Position numbers and translations under genes: made by a program. DNA of 10,780 nucleotides from Verrucomicrobiota bacterium. Lineage in GTDB: Bacteria > Verrucomicrobiota > Verrucomicrobiia > Limisphaerales > UBA1100. Shown in pieces: positions 6,688 through 10,780 of the stretch. The notes beneath the pieces were generated by a model that was not told the origin of the DNA, searched no databases, and was given only the letters and a program-made list of their open reading frames with translations. Location of the stretch: the NCBI GenBank assembly GCA_028872685.1, contig JAPKEI010000071.1:1-10780 (forward strand), written 5' to 3'. How positions within the stretch are numbered: the stretch's first letter is position 1; the number at the start of each line of letters is the position of its first letter.

Positions 6688-7500
6688 ATGGCCAAGTTTA
6701 TTAAAAATCTGAAATCCAAAGTCGACCAATACAAATCCAAAGCGGAAGAAATCCGTGCGGCGATTGAAGAAGGAGCGGAAACCATCCGCGAGATTCGCAG
6801 CGATGTGGAGAGCACGGTAGATGATCTAAAAACGGACAGTGAAGAAAAGATGATGGAGGGTCTTGAAAAAATTCAGGACGCCGAGCGAGTTTTTAAAGAG
6901 GCGGGCTACCGCTTACAGGCAGTGCGATTGGAGATGGGGTTCAACCCTAAGGTGGTGTCCGTACTGCGGCGCGAATCGGGAATTAGTTCCAGCAAACAGG
7001 AACGACTACTCAAACAGCACGCGGATAACAAAATGTTGAGCAGTATGTTGAAATCACTTTTCAAGGCTGAAGCATTGGAGGATAAGGTACATCTGCGACG
7101 GCTGACGTTTCACGAGGTGAACATTGAGATGGGCGTAGTACCGGCGGTGCACGTGGTATGGGAAGATAAAAGCAATACGACAATTCTTGCACCCGTAGCT
7201 GAAAAAACAACGGGGACGACATACTCGAGCCCCTTTACCAGCGGTCAAAGTTCATTCACCAGCACTAGTTCATCATTTCCGCGTAGTTCATTTTCGGAAG
7301 TTGAAGTAGAGGAAGAAGTTGAAATAGAGGCAACACCGGAGCCGGAACCTTTGCCTCAGCCTGAATCCGATGAAGAAGTGGTGGAGACGAATGAAGAGGA
7401 AGAATCCTTCACCGCTCCGCAAGTGTCCGCCTCCGCGCGCGATCCGGAGGATGACAAATGGACAAGTTTTCCGGACATTTCATTCCCGGGAAGTAAATAA
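6688..7500 (+). CDS. Coiled-coil protein with duplicated motif and acidic disordered tail, unknown function
   Basis: I do not recognise a family for this 270-residue protein. Residues 1-70 are a long charged helix, probably coiled coil (KSKVDQYKSKAEEIRAAIEE). A compact region (71-160) contains two copies of a pattern h-x4-V-x2-EMG-x2-P-x-V-x-V: YRLQAVRLEMGFNPKVVSVL at 74-93 and LTFHEVNIEMGVVPAVHVVW at 139-158. A helical segment (about 101-132) lies between them. Residues 173-203 are Ser/Thr/Phe-rich, 204-239 strongly acidic with EPEP units, and the end (DDKWTSFPDISFPGSK) may be a short conserved motif. There is no signal peptide or membrane segment, so it is cytosolic. I chose the ATG at 6688 because MAKFIKNLKSK begins the helix; a TTG at 6643 would add 15 residues of unrelated composition. 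Only a weak AAAGA precedes the start. It converges on the AAA+ ATPase gene with ten bases between the stops, with no terminator visible there. A scaffold or adaptor role is conceivable but unproven. Confidence 0.85.
   Translation: MAKFIKNLKSKVDQYKSKAEEIRAAIEEGAETIREIRSDVESTVDDLKTDSEEKMMEGLEKIQDAERVFKEAGYRLQAVRLEMGFNPKVVSVLRRESGISSSKQERLLKQHADNKMLSSMLKSLFKAEALEDKVHLRRLTFHEVNIEMGVVPAVHVVWEDKSNTTILAPVAEKTTGTTYSSPFTSGQSSFTSTSSSFPRSSFSEVEVEEEVEIEATPEPEPLPQPESDEEVVETNEEEESFTAPQVSASARDPEDDKWTSFPDISFPGSK
6907..7161 (+). repeat. Internal duplication in the coiled-coil protein
   Basis: Two protein-level copies of a strand-like unit, encoded at 6907-6966 and 7102-7161, share V-x2-EMG-x2-P-x-V-x-V at 65-residue spacing. 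The match is in the protein, with little DNA identity, so the duplication is old or convergent. It suggests two similar beta units framing a helical insert, or a paired sandwich. Confidence 0.6.
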
Positions 7501-7510
7501 AAACGGCGCT

Positions 7511-10500
7511 CTACTCTTCTTCGCCTTCTTCAGGTAGAGTCGGATGCTCCTGTGCTTCCTGTAGTTGGGCAAGGAGTTGTTGGATGAGGGCGTCGCTGTC
7601 ATCCACCATTTCCTGGCTCACATCCACTACCACCTCGCTGGGCGCGGCGGCATCAAGGCGTTCGCGAAGTTCGCGATGGCGATTCTGATAACTGGAAAAG
7701 AGTGTGCCGATGTTCGACAGCGCGGACTGTATTTGGTTCGCCTGTGATTGGGATTGGGATTCGGTGATGGCCGCGGCAAGCGTGGCATTACTTTGCTCGA
7801 TAAACTCCATCATAGCCTGTTGGCGCTCGGCCAAGGCGAGTTGATTTTTCCCTGAATCAACGGATGCAGTGCCCGCCTGCTCGAGGTATTTCTCAAATGC
7901 ACCGCGCAGAGAAGTAAGGTTTTCGTTCATCTCACCACCAGCAGGCGCTGCCTGTTCCGCGGCGGGTGTGGTGGATTGCTGGCCGCTAAGATGCTGGGCG
8001 ATGGTTTCGCGAAGTCCCTCGATGCTTTCATTCATGCCGCCGAGATCCAGCTTGGTGGTGCGCGGTTTGGAAAGTTCTTCCTTGAGCGTGCCTTGAATAG
8101 AATCGAGTCCGCCGGTGAAGAGCGACAACTGGCTGACCACGCGGCTGACGGGGTCGCCCTGATCGCCGCCCTGCAAAAATTGATTTCGGCCGAAAGTTTT
8201 TTTGATGTCCTCCCAGCGCGCTTCCTCTTCTTCGCTCATCACGCCGATGAGCTGTTTAAACTTCAGGAAGTTTGCCTCTGCGCCGGTGGTGAGTGTTTGA
8301 CTTTCGCCTTTGTAATGGTCGAGAACGAGATCCATCAGCTCCTGCTCATTCATGATGGGCAACACCTTTTCGGCGAGGCGATTCATGTTGCGATACGAGC
8401 CCTGCATTTTGAAGGCCGGCTCGGTGCGGAACTCATCCGACTGCCCGGCACTCTCGATGTACAACTGGTTCACGTTCAATACCACATCGCGCAACACGGT
8501 AAGCTTCTTGAGGACGTTCAATAATTCCTCGGTTTCGTTTGCGGAATAATTCCCCTGCAATTCAACGCCCTCGCGTTGGCCCGTTTCAGCCATACGAATG
8601 AATGCCTGAATATCTTTCTGCGCCGCCTTGGCTAGCGGTTGCAAAACCGAATTGGAGGTGATGGCGTTCTCGATATAACTGCCATTGAACGCTTCCTCTC
8701 GGCCTTTCATATCGTCACCGAGATTGTATGTGTCAGCACGGTTGGCGAGCATATCCGGAATGCGGAATTTTTCACCGCTCTCGGTGTAGGGGTTGCCCGC
8801 CATTACCACCACCACGCGGCGACCTCGCATGTCGTAGGTCTTGGGCTGACCTCGCCACACACCTTCGATCTTACGTTGGGCATCGCAAAGTGAGATGAAT
8901 TTTTGCAAGAACTCCGGATTACAATGCTGGATGTCGTCCAGATAAATCATCACGTTGTCGCCCATCTCCAATGCGAGGTTAAGCTTGTTGACCTCCGCAC
9001 GCGCACCGGCGTTGGGCGCATCCTCGGGATCCAGTGCCGACACTTCATGGCCGAGCGCCGGACCGTTGATTTTCATAAAAATCAACCCCATCCGATTGGC
9101 GAGATATTCCATGAGCGTTGTTTTGCCATAGCCCGGCGGGGAGATGAGCAGTAGCAAGCCCATTAAATCCGTGCGCTTGCCTTCGCCGGTGACGCCGATT
9201 TGCTTGGCGAGATTGTCGCCTACCATCGGCAGGTAAACCGTGTCCACCAATTGGTTTCGAACGAATGATGACAACACACGCGGCTCAAATTCGTGCAGGC
9301 GCAGTAATTCTTTTTCGTCCTCGATGAGTTTTTGCTTCAACTCCTGATATTGCTCGAAGCGCGGCACCGATTCGCGCGCGAAGCGGCCGAGTTTTTCCTG
9401 GAACGCAAGATAATCAAAATTGTAACTACCTTCCTGCACGGCGTCGTGCGCGCCTTGCAATCCGGTGACGGCTTGGGCGGTGGCGGCTTTTACGACGGCT
9501 TGTTTGTGATGATGGCCGCAGAAAATCAGCGCGGCAACTTCCTCGAGATATTTATTTTCGCCATTACGTGAGAGCAGAAAGCCGCGCACCCAATCGCGCA
9601 CGAGTTGATAATGGCTGTGCGGATTTGCCTTGAGCGGCTTCTGCGCCTTGGAAAATTCTGACTCACACCCTTTCTTGACAAGATGACGCTCGAACTCCGT
9701 GAGCAATTTATCCGCTTCCTGACTGACGGCCCAATCATTGCCATTCGTAATCTCGTAAAATAAATACTCACCCGCCGGCACTGCGTCACCTTCGGGAAAC
9801 AAACCCGTCTCCTTTACAAAACCCGTCACCAATTCCTGCAACGCCGCGATGTATTCACGCTGAGCAGGATCGCCGGGGAAAAGCTCGTTGCGTTTGGCGA
9901 AGCCCTCAAGCTGAGCAGCCCACAGTTTACGCGTATCTTCAGGACAAAAATGATGCCAATACACCGCACCACACGCCCGCACGCGGGGATGGTAGCGCGC
10001 CAGTTGCAATGCGGCATGAGTGTTCAGCAGCGCGGCAAGAATTTTACCTGCGTCCTGGTCATGGATCCCTTTGGTATAGGCTTCGGCATAGCGATCACCC
10101 ATGAACTCCTGTATTAGCTTGAGGCGTTCGGCAGTCTCCATGTCAGCCACCTCGGCAAGACGTTCGCCGCCTTCGTGCTCAAGTTTTTGCCAGAGCAAAT
10201 AAGCGAGGTATTCGGCGCGGTAAATTTCACGATCCTCACTGATAACCTGTTGATCCCAAACTGCGCGCGTGGCGAGGAAGGCTTCGTCCTCGATACGCTC
10301 AAAATACTGAGTACCTGTGAGGTGCAAATTCTGCTCATCGCCTCGGCGTACTATGGTGAGATCAAGCGGCTGGGTGTTGACGGCAAACTTGTGCTTGCCG
10401 AACTGAATGACGTTTTGGCCATCCACATACAGTTCCTTTTTATCTTTGAGCTGGCGGACTGCCTCTTCGTGAATGGTCTTAAGTTGGGATTGGATGCCCT

Positions 10501-10780
10501 CTGCCTCGCCGGTTTTGCCAAGGTCGGAAAGTTCCTCCACACGTTCATCGATAGAATTAATCAGCCGATCGGATGCCATGTAGCCATTGATATCGCTAAC
10601 ATCCTCAAAGGTACCTAGCTTGTGCTCAATGCTCTTAAGCATGCGCTCGGCAGAAGACACCAAAGCGGTAGCCTTCCGGTTGCGAGTTTCCTCGAGTTGC
10701 AGGCGCTTCTGCTCAAAGGCCGCTTCCAGCTCCCCGCGTTTTTCATCCAACTGTTCGATGTACTCAGGGAAATCCGCGAA
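7511..10780 (-). CDS. Large AAA+ ATPase of the 'DNA repair ATPase' (DUF3686) type, N-terminus outside window
   Basis: The frame is open from the right edge to TAG at 7511, giving 1,089 visible residues. A TTG at 10750 is internal, because the ten codons before it stay open and read as the same helical protein (FADFPEYIEQ). Numbering from the edge: charged helices at about 10-120; a DUF3686-like region with FGKHKFAVNTQPLDLTIV (127-144) and WDQQVISEDREIYRAEYLAY (about 174-193); a helical middle; and an AAA+ core. The core shows P-loop SPPGYGKT (547-554; first Gly replaced by Ser), Walker B YLDDIQ (DD at 615-616), sensor GNP (662-664), and FRIPDMLANRAD with a candidate arginine finger R681. The tail has repeated helices, coiled coil and an acidic end (PEEGEEE). 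Family members often exceed 1,500 residues, so several hundred may lie upstream. The protein should be an oligomeric cytosolic remodelling ATPase; the 'DNA repair' label is inherited and I see no nuclease or DNA-binding motif. It converges with the coiled-coil gene. Confidence 0.9.
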   Translation of the reverse strand, partial: FADFPEYIEQLDEKRGELEAAFEQKRLQLEETRNRKATALVSSAERMLKSIEHKLGTFEDVSDINGYMASDRLINSIDERVEELSDLGKTGEAEGIQSQLKTIHEEAVRQLKDKKELYVDGQNVIQFGKHKFAVNTQPLDLTIVRRGDEQNLHLTGTQYFERIEDEAFLATRAVWDQQVISEDREIYRAEYLAYLLWQKLEHEGGERLAEVADMETAERLKLIQEFMGDRYAEAYTKGIHDQDAGKILAALLNTHAALQLARYHPRVRACGAVYWHHFCPEDTRKLWAAQLEGFAKRNELFPGDPAQREYIAALQELVTGFVKETGLFPEGDAVPAGEYLFYEITNGNDWAVSQEADKLLTEFERHLVKKGCESEFSKAQKPLKANPHSHYQLVRDWVRGFLLSRNGENKYLEEVAALIFCGHHHKQAVVKAATAQAVTGLQGAHDAVQEGSYNFDYLAFQEKLGRFARESVPRFEQYQELKQKLIEDEKELLRLHEFEPRVLSSFVRNQLVDTVYLPMVGDNLAKQIGVTGEGKRTDLMGLLLLISPPGYGKTTLMEYLANRMGLIFMKINGPALGHEVSALDPEDAPNAGARAEVNKLNLALEMGDNVMIYLDDIQHCNPEFLQKFISLCDAQRKIEGVWRGQPKTYDMRGRRVVVVMAGNPYTESGEKFRIPDMLANRADTYNLGDDMKGREEAFNGSYIENAITSNSVLQPLAKAAQKDIQAFIRMAETGQREGVELQGNYSANETEELLNVLKKLTVLRDVVLNVNQLYIESAGQSDEFRTEPAFKMQGSYRNMNRLAEKVLPIMNEQELMDLVLDHYKGESQTLTTGAEANFLKFKQLIGVMSEEEEARWEDIKKTFGRNQFLQGGDQGDPVSRVVSQLSLFTGGLDSIQGTLKEELSKPRTTKLDLGGMNESIEGLRETIAQHLSGQQSTTPAAEQAAPAGGEMNENLTSLRGAFEKYLEQAGTASVDSGKNQLALAERQQAMMEFIEQSNATLAAAITESQSQSQANQIQSALSNIGTLFSSYQNRHRELRERLDAAAPSEVVVDVSQEMVDDSDALIQQLLAQLQEAQEHPTLPEEGEEE
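7883..8113 (-). repeat. Three GG-initiated helix repeats in the ATPase tail
   Basis: The ATPase tail contains three related units starting with two glycines and continuing as an amphipathic helix: GGLDSIQGTLKEEL, GGMNESIEGLRETIAQHL and GGEMNENLTSLRGAFEKYL. Their starts are about 24 and 35 residues apart, and an Ala/Pro/Gln-rich spacer lies between the second and third. They look like repeated docking helices on a flexible tail; the function is unknown. Confidence 0.55.

Noticed and set aside
7976..8524. Plus-strand open frame of 182 codons
   Set aside because: Antisense to the ATPase tail, whose frame is continuous with a recognisable AAA+ core; the product has no recognisable feature.
10748..10750. 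TTG at 10750 as start of the ATPase gene
   Set aside because: The frame stays open to the window edge with sequence that continues the same helical protein, and homologous proteins have a long N-terminal region, so this is an internal leucine codon.
1..10780. Mobile elements, CRISPR arrays, tRNA or rRNA genes
   Set aside because: No transposase or integrase motifs, no regularly spaced repeats and no tRNA-like cloverleaf were found; nearly all bases are accounted for by six genes.

Overview
The window (10,780 bases, moderate GC) is gene-dense bacterial DNA. It holds six protein genes: four lie head to tail on the minus strand (1-6520), one is on the plus strand (6688-7500), and one is a large minus-strand gene running off the right edge (7511-10780). 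I see no rRNA, tRNA, CRISPR array, insertion sequence or integrase. The best taxonomic clue is at the left end. A PSCyt1/DUF1549/DUF1553 cytochrome-like protein is directly followed by a DUF1501 protein, a pair typical of Verrucomicrobia, Planctomycetes and relatives. The weak or absent Shine-Dalgarno sequences and the base composition fit a verrucomicrobial or planctomycete environmental genome, but I cannot name a species.

Left block (1-3811, minus): an exported 792-residue protein with an N-terminal haem-type CxxCH and DUF1549 and DUF1553 domains. Its stop codon overlaps (TAATG) the start of a DUF1501 protein with a twin-arginine-like leader. The DUF1501 gene is cut by the left edge, but 477 residues are visible, so it is probably complete except for a few C-terminal residues. 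Such pairs are usually linked to extracytoplasmic polysaccharide or sulfated-glycan use, though their exact biochemistry is not established.

Middle block (3879-6520, minus): a 234-residue protein with a single HKD phospholipase-D motif lies two bases upstream of a GTG-started protein of 644 residues. The latter has about 13 predicted membrane segments, a proline-rich linker and no family I recognise. The two are almost certainly translationally coupled.

Right block (6521-10780): a 167-base divergent intergenic region carries unusual interleaved inverted repeats. It separates the PLD gene from a plus-strand 270-residue protein with an N-terminal coiled coil, a duplicated motif and a Ser/Thr-rich then acidic disordered tail. 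That gene ends ten bases from the end of a convergent AAA+ ATPase that resembles the large proteins annotated as 'DNA repair ATPase' (DUF3686 plus AAA). Its 5' end lies outside the window; 1,089 residues are visible.

The ATPase, coiled-coil protein, PLD-type enzyme and polytopic membrane protein are the candidates for an undescribed functional module, perhaps one for membrane or nucleic-acid stress. Only the PLD and membrane-protein pair is supported as an operon by the sequence; membership of the others is inferred from adjacency.
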